Shown one piece after another: positions 11,631-24,111 of a stretch of DNA of 64,000 nt. The notes below the pieces were generated by a model. It did not search any database. It saw only the letters and a program-made list of their open reading frames with translations, and had not been told where the DNA came from. Numbering within the stretch: the stretch's first letter is position 1; each line of letters starts with the position of its first letter. A program made the position numbers and the translations under genes. The DNA comes from Vicia villosa (lineage: Eukaryota; Streptophyta; Magnoliopsida; Fabales; Fabaceae): the NCBI RefSeq assembly GCF_029867415.1, contig NC_081184.1, positions 77,536,364 through 77,600,363 on the forward strand, in the 5' to 3' direction.

Positions 11631-14600
11631 TGTCATACCCCAAAATTTGCCCACATTATTTCTCTTATTCAAGCTTCAAGTCCATAGGCAAAAGCTCATA
11701 GACACACTCTCCTATACAAGGCCCTAAACTAGGGTTTAGGTCAGTCAAAAGAAAATCATTGAATCAATGGCTCAAGGTGGTTCCATAGGGTCACTAACAT
11801 CCCAAAGTATCTCCATATAAAGTTTCAAGTCAAACAGAGCAAATTTAGCCCCTCAAATCCTGATTAGGTCAACAGTCGACTCCCAAGGGCAAAACAGTCA
11901 TTTCAAGTCAATATACAGTCAAAACTCAAGATATTTGGTCAACAACATCCTCATAACCCTAAAATCATCATTTGATCAAGGGTTGATCATGATAATGCAA
12001 GGAAAGATCAGAAAAGTCAAAAGTCAAAAGTTACTATTTTGGGCATGAACTGAAAAAGTCAACCAAACTTTGAAAATTCACCAAATATTCATACTTCATC
12101 AGAAAAATTCCCACCAAAGCTCATTTTGAAGGGAATTCATTCCTCTATCCAATGGCCCAAGAATCAGAGCTCATAGGTCAATGGTTTAAGAGATATGGCT
12201 TCATACATTATAGGTCCTTTTCAAAAGTCAACAAAAAGACACTTTTTTCAAAAGGGCATAAAATAAGAATGGAAAAAGATTTTGATGTGAGACCAAAGAC
12301 ATTGGTTAGAGGACTCTTCAAGGTTTCTAAAAAGTCCAAGAACACTTCCATACCTCAAGAATTGAGAGAAATACACCTTGTCAAAGTTGGACTATTTTTG
12401 AGGAAAAAATGTGAAAAGGAAAGGTTCAAAATCCAAAATTTTCCAAATGGGCCTATGATTTCTTCACTCAATCTTCATTAAAAGCCCATCCACGAAATAA
12501 AAACCAAGACCTTTTATTTTTCATAATTTTTATCAATTATTTATGATTTTAATTCATTTAAAATCATGATTTAATTATATAAATACAAAAATAATACAAA
12601 ATTTGATTGTGCCTCAATTTTAAGTCAAGGAATCAATCACTAAATGCCAGAAAGTCAATCAAATTTCGTATGAGGAAAGATTGGGTGAGAAAGATTGAAT
12701 TTGTTCAATTTTAGAAAGCATACAAAATCAAATTTCCAATCACATTCAATGCTTGATTCAAAGGAGATTTGTTTCAATATTCTTGACCTAAAGCATCCCC
12801 TATAAGTACTGAGCATAGCCAAAGGCCAAGGGTTCACGAATTCTACAGTCTTGAAGCCCTAATCCGAGCCAAAAGTTCACAAAGAAACTCAAACATCAAA
12901 TTGGTGTTGCAAGGCGATTCAAAGCTCCTAATCGATTCCAACACGTTCCTGAGGATTCATTGAATCTAACCTGATCCTTCTCATCGAGCAAAGCCCTCAG
13001 AATCGTTGCTAATAAGCCTCGGTATGTGATTTTCTAAATGCTTTCGATCTGGATCATACATGCATCATAACTGATTCTTAATAGCATAATATTGTTTGTT
13101 TTAATGTATGGAATGTTTCTGGATGCTTAATTGCTTGTTTGTGTATACGTATCATGAATCACCATTAACGAGTTTTCAAGCTTCGAATTAGGGCTTCTTT
13201 ACACACGTAAAATTAGGGCTCAAGATTGCCATGGTTGAGATCGTGGAGACTGGACGATCACAACGGCGTATGTCCGCCAAATTTTTGTTCCGTTTTGTGC
13301 TATTCGCTATTTTCTACAGGTGTAAAAGATGGAACTTTCCACAGCTAATGTCCCATGAGCGCTGCAAAAGATATTTGCAGGTTTTGGTTGAAAGAGATGA
13401 TGAGGTGTCGAAACCTCAGTGGTCCGATTCAAAGGAAAAGTGGCGCGCTTCTTTGATGGAGGACGTTCTGATTGCGTGCGTCAGGTTGCACACCCATAGC
13501 GTGCTCTCTCATCGCTCATCCGTCTGATCATCAGTCCCATCAATCCAACGCGTACCAGTCCGCAGGTCTATCATAGTCTGCACGCGCGCGCCACACACAA
13601 TCAAAAGTTAAGTATTTTTGAATTTTTTTTTAATTTTAATTATACAGCCTCTCATTTTGTCTATTTATATACATATATATATATATATATTGTTTTTAAA
13701 ACTAATTTGTATATAAAACTATATAAAAGTTATATAAAAATTATAAAAAATATTTTTATTGTCTATTTATTTATATATATAATTATTTATAGAGTTAATA
13801 TTTATATTATTATTTCATCATATTAAAATACTTATAACTATACTAAAATTCATATTTAATTCATTAAAATTCTAAAAATTCAAAAAAAAATATTTTTATT
13901 CCCGATTAAATTATTTTGTCCTGATTTAATTAATTAGGTCGCGAGACCAATAATTAATTAAATCGTTTATGTTCTCTTATTTGATTTATACTAATCAGGT
14001 TTTTTAATGGACATCTCCTACACTAAAAACGATATTTTTTCGTATGACTTTTTTCAGGGTCGATTCTTCAAAGGTCTCCCGATAATGCGCCAGATCAAGA
14101 CTCGAAGCTAAGTACCTTATTTACTCTTTTTCTTAAAGTCTATTTTGTTTCCTTTTACTTTTAGAGTTTATCCTTTTAATCCTTTTTGAACACTGCATAC
14201 TCTCACATCTATTGTTTTGCCTTTGCCTTTGTTCCAGGGTTCACCTCTGGGCAACCTCCGACTCTAACCATATCAGATCAAATCCAAATCGAAGCTAAGT
14301 ATTATTTATTACTCATTATTAATTTATTTATCTTTTAGGGTTAACCCTGATTGTCTCTGAACTAATAATGCACTCACTGTACTTTGCCTTCTTGTTTTTC
14401 CTCCTTTTCAGGTTTATCAATTGCCAAAGCTACGTCATTGGTAACCCTAAACCTCATTTTATTTTATGCCTTTTATTATTATTACTTGTGTCAAACCCCA
14501 TTGGGGATCCGCTGGTTACAATGTCCCGCCCCCTTTATTGCTTTATATTATTGTGTGGTTAGTAATCTTAGGGAGTGCAAGCCTTAAACTGAATTAGAAT

Positions 14601-15420
14601 AACTAATTAAAAGATAAATATCTGAACATAATCACGTGATTGTTGCACACACGCACCCTTTTGGGGTAACCTCTCTGTTGCCTTGTTGCCTGTTGCCTGT
14701 TGCCTTCGTGTTTTTTTTTGCAGAATAAGCCATGTCCCTCGAATACGAGGATACCTCAGCCTGTTGCCTCGATAATTAAAAGGTCATACGACCCTAAATG
14801 ATGCTGCCTTCGATACACAAAAATGACCTCGACCCTCGGAAGTTGCCTACGAAGAAAGGCTGAGGTATCTTCTGGTTGCCTAACGAAAAATGGCTTATTC
14901 TGATCCTTGCCTTAGACTACCTACCCCTCTATGGCATGGGACAGTCTTATGGCAAAGGATGCTTCGATGACCCTTCAACCTCCAAATGAAAGGCTTCCTG
15001 CCCTCTTATGGCAAGGATAGACCCTTTCATTCTGAAAGGCTAAAAAGAGACCTATCATCTGAGTTTAAGGTAATTGCCCCTAATTGCCTTGCAATGCTCA
15101 TCTTTAATATTCTTTCTCACAGTTCTTCGAAAACTGGCTACGCTCATTTACGAGCTAAAGTCCACTTTTTCTTTCATCTACCTTTTTCTAAAAACAAATG
15201 AGCCAGCAAAGCAATTAAGAGCCCATGGAAAACCATGGATGCAAAGGGTGCCTTACACCTTCCCTTTGCATAAATTACCCCCCGAATTCAGATTTCTTTA
15301 AAAGGTTTTTTTTCTGTTTCTTTTAGCCTTTCCGATTTAGTTTGGATAAAATAAAAGTCGGTGGCGACTCTTGCTTACCGCGACATTCCGATTAATAAAA
15401 AGTCAGTTCACCGTATTACA
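11631..15420 (+). mobile_element. Solo Tat/Ogre LTR, 3.8 kb
   Basis: Starts TGTCATACCCCAAAATTTGCC and ends CAGTTCACCGTATTACA, flanked by identical ATCAT at 11626-11630 and 15421-15425. No internal region or second LTR is present, so it is a solo LTR left by LTR-LTR recombination, nested in the LARD-like element in the opposite orientation. Its last about 1.1 kb is shared with the LTRs ending at 20219 and 52605, while the middle is different. It includes an imperfect TA tract near 13673. Short open frames (12152-12481, 13231-13527) have no recognisable homology. Confidence 0.9.
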
Positions 15421-15425
15421 ATCAT

Positions 15426-16625
15426 CAACAAAGTCTTATTTGAAATCATACAATTCAACAACTTGGGTATTTCGTTGTCATCATCCTCCCTCCAATTTTT
15501 GCATAAAACACAAGTTTGATAGAAGAAAGTGAACAAGAGATATATTTTTGTTTTTTTTTAAGATAAAGCACAAAGATAAATAGAATGGATGTAAATGAAT
15601 TGACTCAAATATGTAATGCTCATTTCATTAAAATTAACATTTAAGAACAAACAAAGTTCAATGCAGTACACAATATAAAATAAGGAAATTGCAAACAGAA
15701 GGAAACAAGGCCTAGTGACTAATCAGTGACAAGGAAGATCGATCCTGTCTGAAACACTAGTAACTTGTCATTCTTGACCCAGTTGATTGATCTTCTTCTT
15801 GTTTAAGCTCTTCCATAGATTTATTGAAACATAATTCCAGTCCCAAGTGTTGAGGAACCAGTTTGACAGTGGAAAAACAACTATGAAGATGGAGACAGAC
15901 GATATGAAATGACAACTTGAATGTATGAATATGAATGCATGAAATTTTTGTTATTTTTATGCAAAGATGTATGCCATGTCATGTCATGTATGGTCTACAT
16001 GTAATGAATTTCAAATCACATGGAACAGAAAATTTTCGATTTCTCAGCACAAAGTGGCACACAATAGGATAGTTCTAAGGTTCTTTCCAACAAGGTTCTA
16101 GACACGGTTCTCAGAGTTACGAGCTCCTTTTGAAAACTCAGTCATCTAGTAAATAACTTACCATCCAACTGTGTTTTCAAATGAGGCCTATTCTGAGTGT
16201 GGATTTCGCACTTACCCACGGTAATAGTTACGTTACGCAAGTTGGGCGCGAAACCACCATTTCCTAAAAAGTCATGGTTTAAGGGTTATTCTAAAGGTCC
16301 CTAGAGTTAACGATCCAAATTGAAAACATCATCGCTCAAGTAAATAACTTACTTAACCAAAGACATCTTCTCAAAGGACCTACTCTAGGCGGGGTATTAG
16401 TACCTCCCACTTGACACTACGTCAAGCAAGTTTAATACTAACCCACCATCTTATCTTATGTGTTTCTTGAGCTCGGGTGTAGAGCTTTGTCCACAAAGTG
16501 CCAAAAAAACAAGATATTCCAACCATAAAATAAGAAATCAAATAATAAAGGAAATAAATAAACAAATAAATAAAGCTAACAATAATACAAAAAAAAACTA
16601 AACTAGGGTTGACTCTCTTAGGTTA
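15426..16625 (-). other. Non-coding internal region of LARD-like element, right part
   Basis: About 1.2 kb between the solo LTR and the primer site. It would be the leader of the element read on the minus strand. No gag-like frame is seen. Confidence 0.6.
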
Positions 16626-16643
16626 TCCCCAGCAGAGTCGCCA
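16626..16643 (-). other. tRNA-Arg-type primer binding site
   Basis: Minus-strand TGGCGACTCTGCTGGGGA lies 5 bases inside the 5' LTR end. This form is typical of Tat/Ogre elements, which are primed by tRNA-Arg. It sets the orientation of the whole 5726-19866 element. Confidence 0.88.
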
Positions 16644-16648
16644 CTTTC

Positions 16649-19600
16649 TGTAGCGGTAAAAATGTGACTCGACGCGTTTTCACGCATTCGAAGTACAACA
16701 GAGTCGCCACCGAACTTTATTTTATTCCAAGAAGGAAAGGGAAAATATCGATAAAACCCACGAAGAGAAAAGAAAATGGATAAGATGGTCATCGCAACCA
16801 AATTTAGGTTCGGGAGTCGGTTAAGCAAGGGGAAGGTATTAGCACCCCTCACCTCCATCGTACTCGATGGGACCCATTTAGTTATTCTTGTGATTTATTG
16901 TTAGCTTATTATCTACTTGCGTTATTTATTAGGTTGGAAAGAAGAAAGAAACAAAATAAGATTTTTTTTATTATTTGTGCTCGCCAAGACGTTTGTATCT
17001 TGTGCCTACGTATTCCCTAGTGCAATGGGAAAGTCAGAGCAATCGTAGTTCGGGCTAAAACTACGAAATGTTTTGTTGATTGATTTTAGCGAGAGGTACT
17101 CGATCGCTTTCAAATGGAAATACTACGCGCACATGGATATGATATCACTACAAGAATGGATAACTAAATCAAGATAAGACATGATTTTGGCCATCATCGC
17201 ATTCGAGTGGAAGATGTTAGATCTTCACATGTGGAAGTATGTTCGTATTGAAATTGAATAAGTGTCTCGTTTTATGAAAAAAGTGTTTTAGAATGTAAAA
17301 GGGTGTGAATGAATTGAAAGTTTGTTTGTTAAGAGAAATCAAACATTTAAACAAAAGCTTAACGGCCATCGCCCAAATGTTTGAAAGAGAAAATTGTACA
17401 AGTACGTACAACCTCCTCGTAGGTGATGAAGATGATTTGATGAGTTGAAAGACATTTAATTGGATCCAAGTATTTAAACAAAAGCTTAACGGCCATCGCT
17501 TAAGATACTTGAAAGAGTGTTTGTTAAATTGATTTTTATAAAGTCTTTAATGGAGTTTAAACATCCAAACAAAGGCTTAACGGCCATCTCCTAAATATTT
17601 AAAGAACAACTTGTACAAGTACGTACAAACCCTTCTTTCCATTGTAGATAAAATGATTTGAATGTTAAAAGAAAGCATTTTTGTTAGAAAGGTGAACTAA
17701 ATCGAGTTTGAGAAGTCTTTAATGGAGTTTAAACATTCGAACAATGGCTTAACGGCCATCGCCTAAATGTTTAAAGAACAAATTGTACAAGTACGTACAA
17801 ACTCTTCTTTCCATTATAGATAAAATGATTTGAATGTTAAAAGAAAAGCGTTTTTTTGTAAAAAAAGGTGAATTAAATCGAGTTTGAAAGAGTCTTTAAT
17901 GGAGTCCAAGTATTCGAATAAAAGCTTAACGGCCATCACCCAAATACTTTTAGGACAACTCGCACAAGTACGTACGAATCCTCCTTGAATCATCCATTAA
18001 ACTCATAACTCGATTTGATTAAAAAAGCTATTTTGTATATTTAAAATAATTTAAAATAAATCCTATATGTACAAAAGAATACATACTTTTTTCTTTTTTT
18101 TATAAAATTCAGCAAATAAAATAAATAATAATACATTTTTTGTGATTTTATATGAAAAAGAATTTTAACTTTTGAATGAATATATAAATAAAAAAAGAAA
18201 TAACTATTTTATCATTCTTTGAAAATAAAAGAGATATTGATTTATAGAGACAAAAAAAGGTAGAAAAAGAAATATGTTGGGCCAGGGAGTGCTAAATTCG
18301 AAATGGGGGGTGAAGCCCATAAAGAGAAAGCTGTAAAAAACAGAACTAATAAATAAAATAAAAAAAAGGAGTTGGGCTGGACTGGGTCGGAATGACCCGA
18401 GACCCAGCTTACAACAAGAACCGGGTTTGTAACAAAAACCCTAAGGAACAAAACAACACAGCAGCGCTCTTCTCTTTCTATCGTTCCTCTATCTGCCTCA
18501 TGAACAGACTACAACAACAACAAAATGAAAATTCTTGACCTCACCAGTCTCTCGATCGCATCTCTTTCGCGGTTCACTCTCAAACAACATAATCTTTCCG
18601 CTCTCTCAATTCGTTTCTCATCATCTTTCTGAAAACAAACATTCCACACAAACACAACATAGCTAACGCATATAACATGAACCCTAAATCCCAATGCAAA
18701 CCCAATATCGGCCCCCATTCTCATTATTTCTGTGATGATTTACATAGTACAAAATGGGTGAAGACGAAAATGAAATGAAAAAGTAAAACAGAGGATCTAC
18801 ATGGAAAGGTATGTTTTTTTTAATTTCTACCTCTACTCGACTTTCGTTCTTCTTCTGCGGTATGCTGTACGATTTGATCTCTGTGTGATTGTTGCTATGA
18901 ATGTGAAAGTTGTAAGTTGTGTGTGTTTTCTGTGTATGTGGTTTCTCGGAGTTCAAGGAGATTCTGTTTTGTGGTAGGCTGAAAGGTTGAATGTATGGCG
19001 GTGGTGAGTCGTGATAGAAGAGACTCAGTGAGGTTAATCAGTTGAGTGGTTTTGAAGGGAGGTTTTTAAGTTTCTGTATGAATAAGGGAGATTAGTGAGT
19101 CAAGGTTGGAGATGGGTGTGTAGAAAAAAATTGACAGAGGTTTAGTGTGTTATTGTTGGTTTCTGTGAATCGGTTTATGTGTGTGGCAGATTGTGTGTAG
19201 GTTTGGCTATAAGAATCGTGGCTGCTCCCCTTCTATGTTGCTGAATGTGTGTTTATATAGAGTAGAAGATTAGGATTTGGATGAAAATTGGGGGAAAACG
19301 GGAGAAGATTTGAACATATTGGTGATACTGATTTTGTTGCTTTATTGATGCAGGATTGTCTTGGCTATTTTGGTGCAAGGTTTGGACGATTATGCAGGCT
19401 GCAGGATACAAAAGTTGGTAAAAGCAGGAAGCGTGGGATAGAGCAAGAAGTGAAGACAAAATTTTTTTTTGTATTATTTTTTTGTTTAACTTATACTAAA
19501 GTTAATAAAATAAAAAATGAAATGGGGCTTTTGTGGATTGGGCCTAAACTATATACAAAAAGAATTTAAGCTTCTATTTTTTGTTTGATATATTTTTTTT

Positions 19601-19866
19601 ACTCATTAAAATTAAAATAAATCTCAATCAAAGAGATAAAAATAATACTAATTCTAATGAAAAATAAAATAAACTAAAATTAAACTAAATTATGAAACAA
19701 AACATGTAAAAATGCAAATGAAGTCTATTTTTTGTTGACTTTAATAAAAAGTCAAATTATCTAAGATATGTGAAAATGCGACGATTCAACGATGAATGCA
19801 CGTAAAATGTGAGCGCGACATGAAAAAAATGAATGAAATATGCGGGTCAAAAATTGGGGTGCGACA
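16649..19866 (-). repeat. 5' LTR of LARD-like Tat element
   Basis: 3218 bp, the same length as the left LTR. Differences I can find by eye are about five substitutions (for example C/T near 7673 versus 18596) plus a few homopolymer length changes. Confidence 0.92.
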
Positions 19867-20219
19867 AAGGTAATTGCCCCTAATTGCCTTGCCATGCTCT
19901 ATTTTCTATATTCTTTCTCAAAATTCTTCAAAAACTGGCTACAGTAGCTCATTTACGAGCTAAAGTCCATTTTCCCTCTTTCATCTACATTTTCTGAAAA
20001 CGAGCAAGCAAAGCAATTAAGAGCCCATGGAAAACCATGGATGCAAAGGGTGCCTTACACCTTCCCTTTGCATAAATTACCCCCCCGAACTTAGATTTCT
20101 TTAAAAGGTTTTTTTTCTGTTTCTTTTAGCCTTTCTGAATTTGTTTGGATAAAATAAAAGTCGGTCGCGACTCTTGCTATCCGCGACATTACGATAAAAA
20201 GTCAGTTCACCGTATTACA

Positions 20220-22120
20220 TTCTCTCATATTGTTTGTTTTTCATCTGAATCTTTTAAATGCTTTTTGATGTTATGCCAAAAAGGGGGAGAAAACATGATA
20301 ATTGATTTGATTTATTATATCAGTTGTTGGGATTAAGTCTCAACATTCCTAACAATATTTACAAGTTATATGTCTTTGAGATTTTTGCAGGAGTGAAGAT
20401 ATTCTTGAATTGAAGCAAGCTTAATGCTGTGAAGCTTCAAGATCAGAAACAAGAACGAAGAATGTTCTGATATTCTCGTGGCAGAATATGCTATAACACA
20501 TTCTTATCCCTTATATGTTCTGATACATATTTATTTTAAGAACTTATCAAAGTGTGCTCTGATATTGTTTAGCATTGCTCTGATATATGTTCTTTCTTAA
20601 AAAAAGTTTTGATTCATTCATGCTCTGACTTTTGTCGTCTAGTTTGTTCTGGAGCATTTCAGGATGTAAAGATGCTCTGATGATGCTCTGGTACATTCAA
20701 GAATGTTTTGATACAACCAAGCATGCAATGATTCAAGAATAAATTCAAAGCTGTGAAGCTATCCTATGGAAGCAAGAAGTAGATGCTCTGAATGTTCTGA
20801 AGTTTTAGGCAAATGTGAATGTCTCGACTGAAATGGAAAATACTCAGGGAAGTCTTTTATTTATAAATTCTTCCAGTATTTATTTCAGGGGGAGATTGTT
20901 AATCTCAGGGGGGACATATTCACACACTATGTTCATATACTTATGCTATAACTGTGTCATTGTCTTTGGTCATCTGATATTCTGATTGCAAATTCATATC
21001 AATTATATATGTTTTTGTCATCATCAAAAAGGGGGAGATTTTTAGAACAAGAATTGTTCTGATCAATATTCTTAGTTTGGATGATAACAATGTATATGAA
21101 TTTTGTATAAGACAATGTTGTACTCTAATCCTATGCATTTTCCATTTCAGGAAATATATGATGAGTATGCACAATTCAGCGCTAAGAAGCATTGACTCGG
21201 AAGGTTCAATATGCAACATCAGAACATGCTCTCACAAGACATCAGAAGATGGTCAAGCAGAATCAGAACATGGTCTATTGAAGCATCAGAAGTACTTGAG
21301 TTCAGAAGCAGAAGCACTGAAGTTCTTATGGTATCACGCTAGAAGCACTTCAAAATCAGAAGACAAGAAGATGCTCTGCACCAAGCTGTTTGACTCTTAT
21401 TAATTCAAACGTTGTATCTACAAAGATCAGATCATAAGCAAGTACAAGATGGCAGGCTATGCTGACTGATAAAAGGAACGTTAGAAGCTATTAAAGGCAA
21501 AGTCAGTTAAAGCAGGAAAAGCAAGGCTCGAGGTAGTTGACAAAAGAGTGAAATATTAAATGCAATCCTGTACGGATCACTCAACGCATTAAATGCTCCC
21601 AACTGTCATCTTCTCTAAACGCCTTTAAATAGAAGTTCAGATGAGAAGCTTAACACAACACTCTTGCTCAAAAATACAGAAACGCTGTCAAATTCAAAAG
21701 CTCGCAAACTTCATCTTCAACCTCACTTCATTACTGTTGTAATATCTTAGTGAGATTTAAGCTTAGAACTTAAGAGAAATATCACAGTTGTGATTATAGC
21801 TTATTAAGAACCATTGTAATACTCTTGTAAAAATTTGCTTACATTAATTTGCAAAAGGTTCCTAGAGTGATCAAGGTGTGATCAGAATACTCTAGAAGAC
21901 TTAGAAGGTATCTAATTGGAAAACCATTGTAATCAAGGTTGATTAGTGGATTAAATCCTCAGGTGAGGTAAATCACTCTAAGGGGGTGGACTGGAGTAGT
22001 TTCGTTAACAATGAACCAAGATAAAAATCATTGTGCAATTGTTTTTATCTTAAGAGTTTTTAAAGTCACACTTATTCAACCCCCCCCCCCCCCCCTTTAT
22101 AAGTGTTTTTCTATCCTTCA
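20220..22120 (+). mobile_element. Maximus/SIRE-type copia 3' end
   Basis: Internal 3' non-coding sequence (20220-21039) rich in the phrase TGCTCTGAT, with two AAAAAGGGGGAGA purine tracts near 20278 and 21026, followed by an LTR. This layout is typical of Maximus/SIRE copia elements in legumes. No coding domain is left. The upstream part was displaced or lost where the Tat LTR ends at 20219. Confidence 0.7.
21040..22120 (+). repeat. Maximus-type copia LTR
   Basis: Begins near TTTTAGAACAAGAATTG, apparently a mutated TGTTAGAACAAG start, right after a GGGGGAGA polypurine tract. Ends AAGTGTTTTTCTATCCTTCA at 22120. It contains a long C homopolymer (about 16 bases, from 22080) just before the end. 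No primer site follows, so this is the 3' LTR. Confidence 0.7.
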
Positions 22121-22389
22121 AAAACCTCCAATCACAATAACAACAACAACAATAAATCTTTTACTTATTTAAATAAAAACAACAACACATAACATTCAAT
22201 CTAAATTTCAACAATAACAATAACAACAAGAACAACTTTAAATCTTCAATCTCAATAACAAGAACAACACAAAACCCTTACTTGTTTTTTTTATTAAAAA
22301 ACACGATAAAACCTTCAATCTCAATCTCAACAACAACAACAACATAATATCATCAATCTCAATCTCAAAACTATAATAACATTAAACCT
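22121..22389 (+). other. AAC/AAT-rich low-complexity sequence
   Basis: Repeated AACAACAAC and CAATCTCAA runs with no open frame. The same low-complexity sequence resumes after the MITE (22937-23140). No gene is seen. Confidence 0.6.
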
Positions 22390-22392
22390 TTA

Positions 22393-22933
22393 GAATGTGT
22401 TCGAATGAGCTATTTGGAAATTTTAAAGGAAATTAAAATTCAAAGCAATTTCAATGATTCAATTGAAATCCATTCATTTTAAATTATTTTGTTGGATGAA
22501 GTATTAAGATAATTCATTGTTAGAATTTTGGGATCATTTTTTATAAAATTTAAATATTTTGGATCAAATAAAAAATTGAAAAGTAGGGACCAATGTGAAA
22601 TTTTCAAATATTTTGAAAGACCAAATTGTAAAATTTAAAAATTATAAAGGACCAATTTGCAATTTTTTGAAAATATTTAGGATCAAATTTGTAATTTTGG
22701 AAAATATGAGGACTAATTTGCAAAATTTGAAGAAATAATAGTAACAAATACCTTATATGAAGTATGAGAGTAATTTCAAATTCTTTGGTTTTTGATGTCA
22801 TTTCAAAACATAAATTTCCATTATTTAAAAAATTCTTCATTTTTGTATCCAAACAATAAATTTTGTGCAAATCATTTAAAATTCCCTTAAAAAATTACAT
22901 TACCTCATTAAAATGCTTCATCCAAACACACTC
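22393..22933. mobile_element. MITE-like element, TTA target-site duplication
   Basis: 541 bp with imperfect terminal inverted repeats: GAATGTGTTCGAATGAGC at the left, and GAGTGTGTTTGGATGAAGC as reverse complement of the right end. TTA flanks both sides (22390-22392 and 22934-22936). The interior is AT-rich with repeated GGACCAATTTG-like phrases and no gene. A 3-bp TTA duplication suggests a PIF/Harbinger-derived MITE, which is an inference. Confidence 0.65.
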
Positions 22934-24111
22934 TTAGAGTTTAGGGTCTCAATAACAACAACATTAAACATAAAATATCCAAACAACAACAACATTACAG
23001 TTACATGCATGGGAAAGGATTTTTACGTATTAGAAACGTGATGAAGAACTCTAAGAAATGATACTTATTTGAGCTTTATCTTTCCATTTTATGATAATCT
23101 TTCAAGTTTCTTCTTAGAGTTTCCTTCCTTCTTTCCTTGCTTCATACGAGTTGGAGAAGATATGATGGATGTCTGAACCTCATTTCTGGAAGAAATGGTA
23201 TTATAAAGTTTGGTTAAGTCAAGAAATAATGTTTTCGAGTTGAGTTTAGTGCTTTCTTTGTTAATGGAAATGGTGTATCGAGGAGATGATAAATTTAGGT
23301 AGGGATAAATGGTATTCGTTAAGGGAAAATGAAAAAAAGCTACAACTCTATTTTGAAGAAGGTTTAAGGTGTTTTGCATGTTAGCTGCATTATTGGTAAA
23401 ACATACGTGGTTGATTGTGTGTACGGAGGTTGCATATATGTGTGGAGCTAATACAGGTTTTGTAATGAATGTCATGATCGTTGTCATGACATCCATGTGT
23501 GACAGCAGGAGCTGTAAGTTTTTATTAATTGTGTTTCCTGATTTATCACTTTTATCTGTTCAGGAAACTTTTTATTGAGTGCTGCAAATTTCGTTCAGAA
23601 GATCCTAAGGACAGCACATTGTGTAACAGACAGTTGGCGTGTGAATTAGGTTAACTTTGTTAACCCTAATGTGTTTCTAAAAAAGCCCAAGGCCCAAGAC
23701 TGCATATAAAAAGAACTGCAATCCTAATTTGGAACACAGACAAAAGATTGTGTATTGTGAAGAACGGTTGTTCTGTAGCTGTCTCTTGTGATCCACGCTA
23801 TTATCTTTGATGATTGCGTTGGAATTAGTTTGTGTTTTAGTTGTGTCACTCTAAGCTTTTAAGCACGAGTGTGTGTCTCTTGATTGAAGCTTTTAAGCAG
23901 ATCAAGGTGTGTTTTTGAAGTGTGTCTTCTATCTGTAATTGTTTATTGTTTTATGTTGTTTGTTATTATTGTCTGTGCTATGTAATTGTGGATGTCATAA
24001 CATCCAGTTTGACATCGAGCAAGTATTACTAGAATTTTCAATTAGCATTAGAGCAGGCGCCCTGCCTGTTTACATCTGGGTGAGATCTAGGGATAACAAA
24101 ATACTGGTACT

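Larger units (their letters stand above)
5726..19866 (-). mobile_element. Complete non-coding Tat-type LTR element (LARD-like)
   Basis: Two directly repeated 3218-bp LTRs flank an internal region. On the minus strand the LTR starts TGTCGCACCCCAATTTTTGA and ends CCGCTACA. Identical 5-base TSDs AAGGT lie at 5721-5725 and 19867-19871. The primer site next to the right LTR and the polypurine tract next to the left LTR fix the minus orientation. After removing the nested solo LTR the internal region is only about 3.9 kb, with no gag, protease, RT or integrase. It is therefore a large non-autonomous derivative that would need an autonomous Tat/Ogre relative for mobilisation. The LTRs differ at only a handful of positions, so the insertion is recent. 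Confidence 0.92.
3723..20219 (+). mobile_element. Ogre/Tat 3' LTR, split by a nested element
   Basis: The LTR starts TGTCATACCCCAAAATTTGCC (3723) after a polypurine tract and ends GTCAGTTCACCGTATTACA (20219). The nested element at 5726-19866 and one 5-base TSD copy break it; without them the LTR is about 2.35 kb. The two parts are 3723-5725 and 19872-20219, and the joined site (GAGTTTAAGGTAATTGCCCC) matches the uninterrupted sequence in the solo LTR near 15060. Short open frames at 4215-4968 are not supported as genes. Confidence 0.8.

Noticed and set aside
20280..20300. AAAAAGGGGGAGAAA as a ribosome-binding site or promoter
   Set aside because: It is one of the purine tracts typical of the 3' region of Maximus/SIRE elements in a nuclear plant genome.
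23089..23496. 135-codon minus-strand frame across the left edge of copia copy 2
   Set aside because: It runs across the boundary of the duplicated region into unrelated sequence, and only its C-terminal part differs from copy 1; no domain seen.
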